Virus record (IMG/VR): IMGVR_UViG_3300020001_000007
Coordinates: 1 to 24,400 of that record
Reading direction: 5' to 3' (one strand)
From: a virus
DNA: 24,400 nucleotides
Shown: piece after piece, positions 13,804 through 21,562 of the stretch
Layout: each line of letters begins with the position of its first letter
Numbering within the stretch: position 1 is the stretch's first letter
Position numbers and translations under genes: made by a program
Notes under the pieces: generated by a model
Seen by the model: the letters and a program-made list of their open reading frames with translations, nothing else
Database searches by the model: none
What the model was told of the DNA's origin: nothing

Positions 13804-14073
13804 TTAAATAAAACAACGACTTCTTTCATAATAATCTTCTATATCATTAACCACATTTGTGAGGAAGGATAGTAATGATTTTTGACTGCACGATCTCTTA
13901 TCATAATTAATTGACCCGCCTGCATCAATAATGTACGCACTATAATAATCTGGTTTTTCTCTTAAATGAGCTATTGCCTTACCGTTCTTAGTAATATCGT
14001 ATTGAGACTGAGAATTTTCAAAAGTATTATGGGTTTCATATACTTCATATCCTTTTATTTTAAGTGGCTTCAT
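13804..14073 (-). CDS. Hypothetical protein, 89 residues
   Basis: The start was placed at the second ATG (MKPLKIKGYEVYE), which has GAGGA 8 bases upstream inside the end of the preceding gene; the first ATG lies before that site. The first half is strand-rich ('YEVYETHNTFENSQSQYDIT', 'AIAHLREKPDYYSAYIIDAG'), the second a helix 'SLLSFLTNVVNDIEDYYERS'. It follows the antitoxin-like gene immediately, where a toxin would usually be. However, it lacks recognisable RelE/YafQ signatures, so I do not call it a toxin. Confidence 0.55.
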   Translation of the reverse strand: MKPLKIKGYEVYETHNTFENSQSQYDITKNGKAIAHLREKPDYYSAYIIDAGGSINYDKRSCSQKSLLSFLTNVVNDIEDYYERSRCFI

Positions 14074-14074
14074 T

Positions 14075-14452
14075 TTATTTTTCCTCTTCATTGTTGTTAA
14101 GTCGCACTTTAACTTTGAATGGTAACCCTTGGTGTCGGATTATTTCATTGTAAAAAATATTGAATAAGGAGGTAGGCGTTAATCCTAATGATTTTATGAT
14201 CTTATCGGCCTCTTCCTTGATCTTTTTGTCAATGCGGCACATATATCCAACCTTTTTTTCCTTATTATGTTGAGGAATATCAAAGGGAATTTGCCTATTT
14301 TCTATTATCATTTCATAAAATAGTTTAATCACAGAAGTAGGAGTGTATCCTAACTTTCGTATAATTTTTTCTGCTTCTTTTTTAATTTCCTTATCTATAG
14401 TAGTAGATAAATATGAAACCCAAGTAGATGAAACCCATTTTTTCTTAATCAA
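14075..14452 (-). CDS. Tandem RelB/DinJ-type ribbon-helix-helix protein (orphan antitoxin-like)
   Basis: A 125-residue protein made of two copies of the RelB/DinJ DNA-binding fold. Residues 14-59 read 'YLSTTIDKEIKKEAEKIIRK', then 'LGYTPTSVIKLFYEMIIENR' and QIPFDI. Residues 70-115 read 'YMCRIDKKIKEEADKIIKSL', then 'GLTPTSLFNIFYNEIIRHQG' and LPFKV. Normal DinJ/RelB proteins carry one copy and dimerise, with the N-terminal strand entering the DNA groove; here one chain would form a complete dimer-like unit. The short C-terminus lacks a toxin-wrapping tail. The start is a TTG with GGAG 10 bases upstream, since no earlier ATG exists. No RelE/YafQ-type toxin is adjacent, so it may be a repressor or an antidote to a host toxin. 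Confidence 0.78.
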   Translation of the reverse strand: MIKKKWVSSTWVSYLSTTIDKEIKKEAEKIIRKLGYTPTSVIKLFYEMIIENRQIPFDIPQHNKEKKVGYMCRIDKKIKEEADKIIKSLGLTPTSLFNIFYNEIIRHQGLPFKVKVRLNNNEEEK

Positions 14453-14509
14453 TTAATATAAACTCCAGTTTTTCTCTATTCCTAATAGTTCTAGTCATTA
14501 AATATAGGT

Positions 14510-15094
14510 TCAACTAAGTTTGTCATGTGAGTCCTCCTTAATTATAAAACCGTAACCGTAACTGGAACCGTAACCGTAACCGGAACCGTCACCGGAACCG
14601 GAACCGGAACCGGAACCGGAACCGGAACCGGAACCGGAACCGGAACCGTAACCGTAACCGGAACCGTCACCGGAACCGGAACCGGAACCGTCACCGGAAC
14701 CGGAACCGGAACCGTCACCGGAACCGGAACCGTCACCGGAACCGGAACCGTCACCGTCACCGTAACCGGAACCGGAACCGGAACCGGAATAAGCTTTCCA
14801 TGGCTTTACATCCTTAATTGCTTTCTGAGCAATATCAGAAACTTCTAATATTTCTTTAGCATCCAAGATAATAATTACCGGAACTTCTGATGGGAATTTA
14901 CAATTATCTGGTTTTTTGGGTCCTGTTACAGAAAGTTCTGAAGCTGATGCGGCACCATCCCAATACCATAATCTACGGACATTCAATAGTTTTACTACTG
15001 TTCCTTCAATATTCTCTAATGTTCCAGAAAAAAGCCCAGAATTCATGCCACGCACTATCACATATTTACCTTTTAATTCAGATCCTATCATCAT
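14510..15094 (-). CDS. DUF6948-like protein with C-terminal Gly-Ser/Asp/Tyr repeats
   Basis: A 194-residue protein. Residues 1-102 match a phage family I know as DUF6948: 'GKYVIVRGMNSGLFSGTLEN', 'VRRLWYWDGAASASELSVTG', and PDNCKFPSEVPVIIILDAKE followed by PWKAY. Residues 103-182 are pure dipeptide repeats (GS, GD, GY), ending with a short unique tail IIKEDSHDKLS. The function is unknown. The N-domain looks like a small strand-rich fold, and the tail should be disordered and mildly acidic. AAGGAAGAAAG precedes the ATG, and a good leftward promoter lies upstream, making this the first gene of the cassette with the antitoxin-like and Hfq-like genes. Confidence 0.7.
   Translation of the reverse strand: MMIGSELKGKYVIVRGMNSGLFSGTLENIEGTVVKLLNVRRLWYWDGAASASELSVTGPKKPDNCKFPSEVPVIIILDAKEILEVSDIAQKAIKDVKPWKAYSGSGSGSGYGDGDGSGSGDGSGSGDGSGSGSGDGSGSGSGDGSGYGYGSGSGSGSGSGSGSGSGSGDGSGYGYGSSYGYGFIIKEDSHDKLS
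14549..14789. repeat. Hexanucleotide tandem repeat array
   Basis: About 40 units of the form CCGGAA, CCGTAA or CCGTCA run through the end of the DUF6948-like gene. On the coding strand they read as Gly plus Ser, Tyr or Asp codons. Higher-order blocks such as 'GGAACCGTCACC' recur, so unequal exchange or slippage probably shaped the array. It is far more GC-rich than its surroundings. Length variation in steps of six would keep the frame. Confidence 0.9.
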
Positions 15095-15144
15095 ACTTTC
15101 TTCCTTTTTGTTAAAAAAAATTAATTATTACCTCTCACAAAATC

Positions 15145-15173
15145 CTTATAACAAACCTGTTTCATTGTGTCAT
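15145..15173 (-). promoter_or_regulatory. Candidate promoter of the leftward regulatory cassette
   Basis: On the minus strand ATGACA (15173-15168) is followed after 17 bases by TATAAG (15150-15145); each box matches five of six consensus positions. It lies about 50 bases upstream of the DUF6948-like gene start and drives away from the terminase gene. Confidence 0.5.
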
Positions 15174-15271
15174 TTGATATGTGACTCTTCTAAAAATAAA
15201 TAGATAACTTGCCTTTCCTTTAAATCAGCGCAACAATATTTCTCGTAGGTTATTCAACGGGACTATATTGA

Positions 15272-16876
15272 TTGCGCACTTCTTCATTATTGAGACTGCT
15301 TGCTAATTTCGAATCCAGATTATCGCAAATTTCTCCTACTATTGACTTCCGATATCAGGATGAAGCCTCTGCCTGTGAGGAGGATTTCCATACCTTTTTA
15401 AGAGCAGCATGGCATGTTATAGAAGGAGATCGACCATTTATAGATGGATGGCACATCCAGGCCGAATGTGAGCACTATGAAGCCTTGTTCTACGGAAATA
15501 TATTAAAGCTCATTATTAACGTTCCTCCTGGTACCTGCAAATCAACGATTGGCTCAGTGGCCTTTCCTGCCTGGGTATGGACTAAAACCCCTTCCTCTCA
15601 ATTCCTTTATGCCTCATACGGTATGACCTTGGCTGTTCGGGACAGCGTAGCTTGGGGAAACAAATGCCAACTCACAAGGGATATTAATACTAAGACACGG
15701 TTTGCGAACGCTCAGGCTGGATACAGGATTGCAACCAGTATCGGTGGAACAACAACAGGGGAGCACGTTGACTACGAGTTCTTTGATGATCCTAACAATA
15801 CGGCGAATGTTGAATCAGAAGTTATACGAACGGACACTAACATTAAATTTGACCGTGTTTTCTCAGGTCGTTTCAATGATCCTAAAACGGGCCGTTTATG
15901 TGTTGTTCAGCAACGGACACACTTTCAGGATTTGTCAGGCCACATATTATCTAAAAATATTCCAGGTCTAATTCATTTATGTTTACCTCAGGAATATGAG
16001 GTAAGCAGACAGTGTACGACCATTCCCCTTAAGAGCACGAAAGGTGAGAAATGGGAAGATCCTAGAAAAGAAGAAGGGCAATTATTATGGCCTGAATTTT
16101 TTGATAAGAAATCCGTAGAACTAGGAAAAATAGACTTAGGTGGTGAATACGCTATTGCGGGACAGTATCAACAACGTCCTTCCCCAGGCCAAGGCGGTAT
16201 CTTTAAAAAGAAGGATTTTCAGTGGTGGAAACAGAAATACCCTCCCCGTTGTCATTTTGTACTGCAATCCTGGGATACGGCATTCAGCAAATCCGCAACA
16301 GCCTCCTGGAGTGCATGCACAACATGGGGCATTTTCAAAAATGACCATCAAGTCGATAACATTATCCTTTTGAGCCTATGGAGGGGAAGACTGGAAAATC
16401 CTGACGTAAGGAGAATGATCCTAAGACTTGCACATAACTATTACGACACACATACTAACTATCCTGCACCGGAAACACAGGCTTTCAAACCGGATATGAT
16501 CCTAATTGAAGGAAAAGCAAATGGGACCCCCCTTCTGCAAGACCTGCGCAGGGCTGGACTTATTATCAATAGTTTTGACCCTTTAAAACATGGAGGGGGG
16601 GATAAAACATCCAGGGGGCGTGCAATATCACACCTTGTAGAAGCTGGCCTAATCTGGATACCTTCGGAGCCTCCCTTATATACAAAATTAAGGCCATTTG
16701 CAGATCTTTTCGTTGAATCATGTGCATCTTTCCCCAATGATGATGACTCAAAGGACATAGTGGACACCATGAGCCAAGCTCTGATTAAATTCAGGTTGCA
16801 AGGGCTAATAGGACACCCGGACGATGCTTATATCCAGGAGGAATTCAATCCAAACCGAGGGAAAAGAATATACTAA
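15272..16876 (+). CDS. Phage terminase large subunit
   Basis: A 534-residue packaging motor. The ATPase domain has a Walker A variant 'VPPGTCKST' (84-92) and Walker B 'YEFFDDP' (168-174), preceded by a Gly/Thr-rich 'ATSIGGTTTGEHVD'. 'QQRTHFQDLSGHIL' is the usual motif after the ATPase core. The RNase-H-like nuclease has D335 in 'SWDTAF', E413 in 'ILIEGKANGTPLLQDL' and D498 in 'KDIVDTMSQAL', so all three acidic residues are present. The enzyme cuts the concatemer and pumps DNA through the portal. The frame begins with TTG at 15272 and no ATG is available before the conserved region; no strong ribosome site is visible, so the exact start is uncertain. The portal gene lies 690 bases further on, beyond an opposite-strand gene. 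Confidence 0.95.
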   Translation: MRTSSLLRLLANFESRLSQISPTIDFRYQDEASACEEDFHTFLRAAWHVIEGDRPFIDGWHIQAECEHYEALFYGNILKLIINVPPGTCKSTIGSVAFPAWVWTKTPSSQFLYASYGMTLAVRDSVAWGNKCQLTRDINTKTRFANAQAGYRIATSIGGTTTGEHVDYEFFDDPNNTANVESEVIRTDTNIKFDRVFSGRFNDPKTGRLCVVQQRTHFQDLSGHILSKNIPGLIHLCLPQEYEVSRQCTTIPLKSTKGEKWEDPRKEEGQLLWPEFFDKKSVELGKIDLGGEYAIAGQYQQRPSPGQGGIFKKKDFQWWKQKYPPRCHFVLQSWDTAFSKSATASWSACTTWGIFKNDHQVDNIILLSLWRGRLENPDVRRMILRLAHNYYDTHTNYPAPETQAFKPDMILIEGKANGTPLLQDLRRAGLIINSFDPLKHGGGDKTSRGRAISHLVEAGLIWIPSEPPLYTKLRPFADLFVESCASFPNDDDSKDIVDTMSQALIKFRLQGLIGHPDDAYIQEEFNPNRGKRIY

Positions 16877-17511
16877 TGAACTGTTACTGTATCTATTGGG
16901 TTGGAAATTATTCTCAAGATTTCAACTACTTTGAAACTTTTTCTTAATGCCTCGTAGGAAGGATGCATAAGGAAATCTAATCTTTGCCTAATGACTTCAA
17001 GGTAATTTTCATCAAAATATACGCGTCCCAGAAGAAAGGATACAAGACCGGTATAGATTGGAAATATTTCATTAAGGATGATGGAGATAAAACAATATTC
17101 CTCTCCATAAATTGTGGATTTCTTTTTCTGGATTATGTCCGTATTAATCTTCTTTTCCAAATCATCTGCATTTTCCTTTGCAATACCAAGTTTAGCGACT
17201 ATAGGAATGGACATTTCATTAATGATTGCATATATAGGGCTATTTTGGTTTTTCTCATGATTGTCATAAAAACCATAGTGACAAAATAAATCAGCATGCA
17301 AACGCACTATGTCTTGACTAGATTGATTGCAGATTTTTTGAATCATATTGAGATCATCTATGATTTTATGAAAGTTATCTTCTGTTATAATTAAAGAAGG
17401 CAATAAATTCCTATTTTTATATATAATCCCTCCAAATTGTATCCTTTCATTCTCCAGTTTTTCTTTTGCATTAACTATTTCGTCAAATTTTTTGTTCATT
17501 ATATCCGCCAT
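16873..17511 (-). CDS. Opposite-strand hypothetical protein between terminase and portal
   Basis: A 212-residue protein of unknown family. It is mostly helical: 'FDEIVNAKEKLENERIQFGG', 'NFHKIIDDLNMIQKICNQSS', and a C-terminal 'YLEVIRQRLDFLMHPSYEAL' region. A mid-protein segment, 'YCFISIILNEIFPIYTGLVS', is moderately hydrophobic. Its stop overlaps the terminase stop by 4 bases, tail to tail, and its start is back to back with the portal promoter. Such an insertion against the late operon is typical of a 'moron', a gene expressed from a prophage and often used for superinfection exclusion or defence. That is inference. Starts at the first ATG or the fifth codon are both possible; neither has a strong ribosome site. 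Confidence 0.65.
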   Translation of the reverse strand: MADIMNKKFDEIVNAKEKLENERIQFGGIIYKNRNLLPSLIITEDNFHKIIDDLNMIQKICNQSSQDIVRLHADLFCHYGFYDNHEKNQNSPIYAIINEMSIPIVAKLGIAKENADDLEKKINTDIIQKKKSTIYGEEYCFISIILNEIFPIYTGLVSFLLGRVYFDENYLEVIRQRLDFLMHPSYEALRKSFKVVEILRIISNPIDTVTVH

Positions 17512-17538
17512 TGTAAATAGTCAAACTTTGTGTATAAT
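17511..17538 (+). promoter_or_regulatory. Candidate portal promoter
   Basis: TTGTAA at 17511-17516, 16 bases, then a perfect TATAAT at 17533-17538. The start would lie less than 20 bases before the portal ATG, so the leader is very short. It overlaps the start of the opposite-strand gene and would restore late transcription beyond that insertion. Confidence 0.4.
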
Positions 17539-17562
17539 TTCATATATATGGTATTTTTATAA

Positions 17563-19863
17563 ATGGTTCAAATGGATAATCTATCTAATAATTCTACACT
17601 CTATCAATCCCCTTCAATAGCCGACATAGAAATTAATATCCAGGAAACAGAACAGAAACAACAGGAGTTTGTAACTCCTTCCCTGGAAGGGCATAATGAA
17701 AACCTCGCAGAAATATTACCCCAAAGCACATTAAACCGTTTATCTGCAAGGTTAATAGAATTAATTGAGGAAGATATTGAATCAAGAAAGCAATGGGAAG
17801 AAGTTCTATCGGAAGGCTTAAAACTCTTAGGTATAAAGCCTGAAGACAGGAATTACCCATTTGACAACGCATCAGGAGTTTATGGGCCATCTATGATGGA
17901 AGGGTTCGTAAATTTTACCTCAGTTGCCATTGCTGAGCTTTTGCCCTTAGAAGGGCCCATAAAGCAATATATAGTAGGGGAAGTGACAGATGAACTGCAA
18001 GACAGGGCAGATAGGATTGAATCTTTTTTTAACAATTTCCTTATAAATGATTGCAAGGAGTATTATTCAGACACAAAAAAAATGTTGTCTTGGGTATATG
18101 CTTCTGGTTCAATTATTAGAAAATCTTATTTTGATGAATATTTAGAACGACCAACAGTAAAATTCATCCTTCCTCAAGACTTTATCGTTAATTATGGAAC
18201 AAATGATTTAGAAACATGTTCACGAATGACAGAGGTAATCAATATTACAAAAGAAGAAGTTTTAAGAAACCAAAGAACAGGGATCTTTATCGATACCAAT
18301 TTATTTCCGGATGATTCTGAAGATGGTTCAATAATTCAAAAAACCCGTGACAACCTTGAAGGTATTACAAAACCAGCGAACCACCACAACAATGGAAATT
18401 ATACTTTTTATGAATCCCATGTCTCCTTTAGCGATTTTGAAATTGCAGAAAGCCTGGACGACTTTTCAGAATCTATTTACCGACCTTATATTGTAAAAAC
18501 ACACAAAGACTCTAAAAAAATTGTTTCCATTTATAGAAACTGGAAAGAAGAAGATGAAAAATGCATAAGAACAAATTATTACACAAAGTTTGGGTTTATG
18601 ACAAGCTTTGGGTTTTATGATTGGGGCGCTGTACATTTGATAGGAGGGCTATCACGCGCAAGCACAGCTACACTAAGGCAAATTATAGATGGTCAGACAT
18701 TAGCGAATTTCCCAGGTGGTTTCCGCGTAAAAGGAATGCCACTCCAGAATAACAATATACCTATTGGCCCATGTGAGTTTCCGGAAATTGAAACCGGTGG
18801 ATTGCCCATACAACAGGCAATCATGACAATGCCTTACAAAGAACCTTCTCCCCAGGTAAATATTGTAAGGAATGAACTGGACATGTCAGCATCCCGCATT
18901 ATGGGATCTGCTAATATGCAAATACCGGAATTCCAAACAAATGCCCCGGTTGGGACAACTTTAGCTCTCCTTGATGTATTGCATTTGGTACAATCCACAG
19001 TATTAAGGGGCTTAAGGGACTCCATGTCCCGGGAATTTGAAATACTTTACCGTTTATTTTCTGAAACAATCTCTGAGGAACCCTACGAATTTAGTCACGA
19101 CGGAGGAAAATCTTATATTAGCCGCCAGGATTTTATAGATGATATATCGATAATACCTGTTGCAGACCCACATGTTATTACAAAAATACAAAGAATTATA
19201 AGGTCACAATATCTACAGGATCTTTGTTTGAAATTCCCCAGCCTTTATGATGCGTATGAGATAAACAAGATTGCGCTTAAGGAAATTAAACTTACAGATT
19301 CCCAAATTGGTAAGGTTTTAATTAATCAGGAGAATGTTATTCCTTTAGACCCTGTAACTGAAAATCAAAACCTTATTATTGGTAAGGCGGCAAAAGCCAG
19401 TATAGAACAAGACCATCCATCTCATATAATCGTTCATGAGACTATATCTCAAGATCCTACTATTCCGCCAAATGTTTTAGCTACAACCGCGGCCCATATT
19501 GCACAACATAAGGCATTGCAATTCCAAATTCAGATGCAGCAATTAACTGGCATACAATTGCCTCCTGACCCATCTAAGTTACCTCCTGAAGCTCAGAACC
19601 AAATTGCTATGTTGGCCGCTCAAGCCTTAAGTCAACAACAGAAGGCACAGCAAAAGACGCAACCTCCCTTGCTTGATCCTGCCGCTGTCATGCTTGAAAA
19701 AGTTAAGGTTGAAGAGAAAAGCGTTGAACAAAGGGACGTTGCTTCTGAGCGTGAAGCCCAGATAAAAGCATTTGCAGCCCAACTTGACTATGATGCTAAA
19801 ATGAAAGCCTTGGAACTTAAAGAGGAAGAGTTGAGAATAAAGGCGCAAACAGGGAAAATATAA
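17563..19863 (+). CDS. Phage portal protein
   Basis: A 766-residue protein with the layout of large P22-type portals. The N-terminal helices 'LIELIEEDIESRKQWEEVLS' precede 'NASGVYGPSMMEGFVNFTSV', which leads into AIAELLP and GPIKQYIVGEV. A wing/stem region ('MLSWVYASGSIIRKSYFDEY', 'FILPQDFIVNYGTNDLE') follows, then 'LSRASTATLRQIIDGQTLAN' and 'NAPVGTTLALLDVL'. The last 170 residues are Gln-rich and helical ('QHKALQFQIQMQQLTGIQL', then 'AQALSQQQKAQQKTQ'), which suits a C-terminal barrel or coiled-coil extension. Portals form a dodecameric ring at one capsid vertex for DNA entry and exit and dock the terminase. MVQMDN allows two ATG starts; the first is used here. Coat genes probably lie beyond the window. 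Confidence 0.88.
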   Translation: MVQMDNLSNNSTLYQSPSIADIEINIQETEQKQQEFVTPSLEGHNENLAEILPQSTLNRLSARLIELIEEDIESRKQWEEVLSEGLKLLGIKPEDRNYPFDNASGVYGPSMMEGFVNFTSVAIAELLPLEGPIKQYIVGEVTDELQDRADRIESFFNNFLINDCKEYYSDTKKMLSWVYASGSIIRKSYFDEYLERPTVKFILPQDFIVNYGTNDLETCSRMTEVINITKEEVLRNQRTGIFIDTNLFPDDSEDGSIIQKTRDNLEGITKPANHHNNGNYTFYESHVSFSDFEIAESLDDFSESIYRPYIVKTHKDSKKIVSIYRNWKEEDEKCIRTNYYTKFGFMTSFGFYDWGAVHLIGGLSRASTATLRQIIDGQTLANFPGGFRVKGMPLQNNNIPIGPCEFPEIETGGLPIQQAIMTMPYKEPSPQVNIVRNELDMSASRIMGSANMQIPEFQTNAPVGTTLALLDVLHLVQSTVLRGLRDSMSREFEILYRLFSETISEEPYEFSHDGGKSYISRQDFIDDISIIPVADPHVITKIQRIIRSQYLQDLCLKFPSLYDAYEINKIALKEIKLTDSQIGKVLINQENVIPLDPVTENQNLIIGKAAKASIEQDHPSHIIVHETISQDPTIPPNVLATTAAHIAQHKALQFQIQMQQLTGIQLPPDPSKLPPEAQNQIAMLAAQALSQQQKAQQKTQPPLLDPAAVMLEKVKVEEKSVEQRDVASEREAQIKAFAAQLDYDAKMKALELKEEELRIKAQTGKI

Positions 19864-19960
19864 ACAGAAAACTTATTAAAATTCAATATCCATTGTGGTA
19901 TGATTACTTTGATAAGTAAATTTAGATAGACCCAAAAATTTTTTGAGAGAGGATAGTAAA

Positions 19961-20152
19961 ATGAATCGGGAAATGAAAGATACGTACCGCACAACAGGCA
20001 AGCAACACAAAAAAGCAAGCGGTGGAAAAGTCGGAGAGAAAACCCATAAAGCATCAGGGTATGAAAGTAGTGATTGGAGCAAGGTTGATGCTATGGTAAC
20101 CGGTAAACATCCGACTACAAACCTGTGTACCAATCGGGTAGCTGGCAAATAA
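19961..20152 (+). CDS. Small basic protein after the portal, 63 residues
   Basis: The ATG at 19961 (MNREMKDTYRTTGKQHKKAS) is preceded by GAGAGGAT at good spacing, so it was preferred over a frame beginning 18 bases earlier. The protein is short, basic, Lys/Gly/Thr-rich and probably disordered, with a 'HKASGYESSDWSKVDAMVTG' middle. No family recognised. A position between portal and the terminator suggests a minor head or packaging component. A strong terminator follows 8 bases after its stop. Confidence 0.55.
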   Translation: MNREMKDTYRTTGKQHKKASGGKVGEKTHKASGYESSDWSKVDAMVTGKHPTTNLCTNRVAGK

Positions 20153-20160
20153 TAACTAAT

Positions 20161-20195
20161 CAGAGGGTAGCCCTTAAGTTACCCTCTGTTTTGTT
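20161..20195 (+). terminator. Strong rho-independent terminator after the portal unit
   Basis: CAGAGGGTA (20161-20169) pairs perfectly with TACCCTCTG (20180-20188) around a ten-base loop, followed by TTTTGTT. It ends the terminase/portal unit. Flanking CTAATC and GATTAG could lengthen the stem. The barrel gene 20 bases further on would need readthrough or its own promoter, and none is obvious in the short gap. Confidence 0.8.
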
Positions 20196-20213
20196 GATTA
20201 GAAAGAATTAAAA

Positions 20214-20882
20214 ATGTTAAAGAATTTATTTTTTGTTTCACTCAAGGCATTTGCTGTTTTTGGATTGTTAGCGAACTTCTCAAACGCAAATGCAAACAAT
20301 CCTTGGGAGCAGCGTTTCTACGGAGGACTTTCCTTGGGAGGAGCTTCCTTAAACACACAAAATAATTTATCCGTTAGAAGTTCACAAATTTCTAAAAAAA
20401 CAAATGATACCAATGTTCATGGGGAGTTAATTGGTGGATATGAGATTTCCAATCAGAATATCTTTCTAGCTCTGGAAACTGATATAGGCTTATCAAGCGC
20501 AGCAACAGAAGAATTGTTAACCCTGGCTGGCATTCAACATCCTTTTACAATTGAATCAAAAAATGGATTTGGTTTTGCTGCCCATATAGGAAAATCTATT
20601 GATGAAAATCACAGGGTTTACCTTAAGTTAGGGATTGAAATCAAGAAATTCCAGACAGAACTGAAAGGTCTAAACCGTTTTACAGATCATAAGAAATCAT
20701 TTAATGGGATAGGTTTCGTTCCTGGGATAGGAATAGAAAAGAAACTGACTGACACGGTAAATTTCAGGACAGAGTATAAAGTTTCCCTTTATTCTGCTAA
20801 AAAGCTTGTTTCCGAGCATACTACTCATACTATCAAGACAGTAACACATCATCTAACGGCAGGGTTTTATTTCAAGACATAA
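20214..20882 (+). CDS. Second outer-membrane beta-barrel protein
   Basis: A 222-residue protein with a clear Sec signal peptide (about 1-27, hydrophobic 'AFAVFGLLANFSNANA' ending in an AxA-type site). The mature protein begins NNPWEQRFYGGLSLGGASL. It shows strand repeats ('ELIGGYEISNQNIFLALETD', 'GFGFAAHIGKSIDENHRVYL', 'IGFVPGIGIEKKLTDTVNFR') and ends 'HHLTAGFYFKT', a C-terminal strand with alternating aromatics. This is the same general class as the barrel at 3609-4316, but the two share little direct sequence. It follows a terminator on the same strand. Late or lysogenic surface alteration, adhesion or superinfection blocking are possible roles. Confidence 0.75.
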   Translation: MLKNLFFVSLKAFAVFGLLANFSNANANNPWEQRFYGGLSLGGASLNTQNNLSVRSSQISKKTNDTNVHGELIGGYEISNQNIFLALETDIGLSSAATEELLTLAGIQHPFTIESKNGFGFAAHIGKSIDENHRVYLKLGIEIKKFQTELKGLNRFTDHKKSFNGIGFVPGIGIEKKLTDTVNFRTEYKVSLYSAKKLVSEHTTHTIKTVTHHLTAGFYFKT

Positions 20883-20894
20883 GATTATTTGAGA

Positions 20895-20922
20895 GGATTT
20901 AGAACTCAGTTGGTTTAAATCC
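20895..20922 (+). other. Hairpin after the second barrel gene
   Basis: GGATTTA and TAAATCC form a perfect seven-pair stem around a 14-base loop containing CTCAGTTGGTT, which resembles a tRNA D-arm. No T-tract follows and no T-arm is present, so it is neither a convincing terminator nor a tRNA. The rest of the 120-base gap (20883-21002) shows nothing else I can support. Confidence 0.35.
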
Positions 20923-21002
20923 CCTTGATTGGTCTTGAATTTAATCAGCTGTCATAAAAAGAGTCCAAAATCATAAACCCTGCTATTGATAAATAAATTA
21001 TA

Positions 21003-21371
21003 TCATCTAATGCAAGCATCAATGCGGGCTCCAAGCGCCTTGTTAAAATCCTGACCTACGAGGCGTGGATCCCATGGACTATTACCAAGGGAAAACTCAT
21101 TCGAAAATTTAATATTTATAGATTCCAGGTTTCCCTTATCAGAGAATTTAACATCATTAATTGTCCATCCTTGGTGTTTTAGAACTGACAAAACCAATTC
21201 TTTAAAGTTAACACAGGTTGTTGGTCTTTCTAATAAATCTTTGTTAAGTATGTTAACAGGGGGAACAAATTGAATGCCTTCAGGGCTTTCGCTTCTATTA
21301 GTATCATTAATCTCGCCATTAGTAGCCATTTTCATGATTATTTCAGTAACTTGTTCTATTTTTGGTTTCAT
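21003..21371 (-). CDS. Hypothetical accessory protein, 122 residues
   Basis: Last gene of the leftward accessory block. The ATG at 21371 lies one base after the upstream stop; a longer frame would overlap that gene. The N-terminal helix is 'MKPKIEQVTEIIMKMATNGE'. A central Pro-containing region (IQFVPPVNILNKDLL) precedes 'FKELVLSVLKHQGWTINDVK' and a strand 'LESINIKFSNEFSLGNSPWD'. It ends with two Cys-free turns and ARIDACIR. No family recognised and no membrane segment. Confidence 0.5.
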   Translation of the reverse strand: MKPKIEQVTEIIMKMATNGEINDTNRSESPEGIQFVPPVNILNKDLLERPTTCVNFKELVLSVLKHQGWTINDVKFSDKGNLESINIKFSNEFSLGNSPWDPRLVGQDFNKALGARIDACIR

Positions 21372-21372
21372 A

Positions 21373-21561
21373 CTAGCTTCTACATAACAAATCAATTTCT
21401 GCTTCTCCATCTATTTTCATTATACACTTATCCCATATCAAAAATTTTTCTATTTCTGACAACTCTTCTCCATTGGCAATTTTCTTTTTAATGTCGACTA
21501 TAGTTTCTTTGTGAGCTTCGTCCATAAGTTTCCATATTTGACTTTGTGTTACAAAAGGCAT
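21373..21561 (-). CDS. Small hypothetical protein, 62 residues
   Basis: A short charged protein (MPFVTQSQIWKLMDEAHKET, ending EAEIDLLCRS) with a good AAGGGA ribosome site 7 bases before the ATG. Mostly helical, with an acidic middle 'KKIANGEELSEIEKFLIWDK'. It begins 1 base after the stop of the upstream gene and is followed directly by the next. No family recognised. Confidence 0.5.
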   Translation of the reverse strand: MPFVTQSQIWKLMDEAHKETIVDIKKKIANGEELSEIEKFLIWDKCIMKIDGEAEIDLLCRS

Positions 21562-21562
21562 T

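Noticed and set aside
13804-14073. Toxin partner of the RelB/DinJ-like protein
   Set aside because: Position fits, but the sequence lacks recognisable RelE, YafQ or HigB features, so it is listed as hypothetical only.
14542-14760. Open frame antisense to the Gly-rich repeat (MTVTVPVPV...)
   Set aside because: It is the mirror translation of the hexamer array and has no independent start signal or unique sequence.
14549-14789. CRISPR-like array
   Set aside because: The units are six-base coding repeats without spacers.
20895-20960. Third tRNA-like element (loop contains CTCAGTTGGTT)
   Set aside because: The D-arm-like loop sits in a simple hairpin; no anticodon arm, T-arm or acceptor pairing can be drawn.
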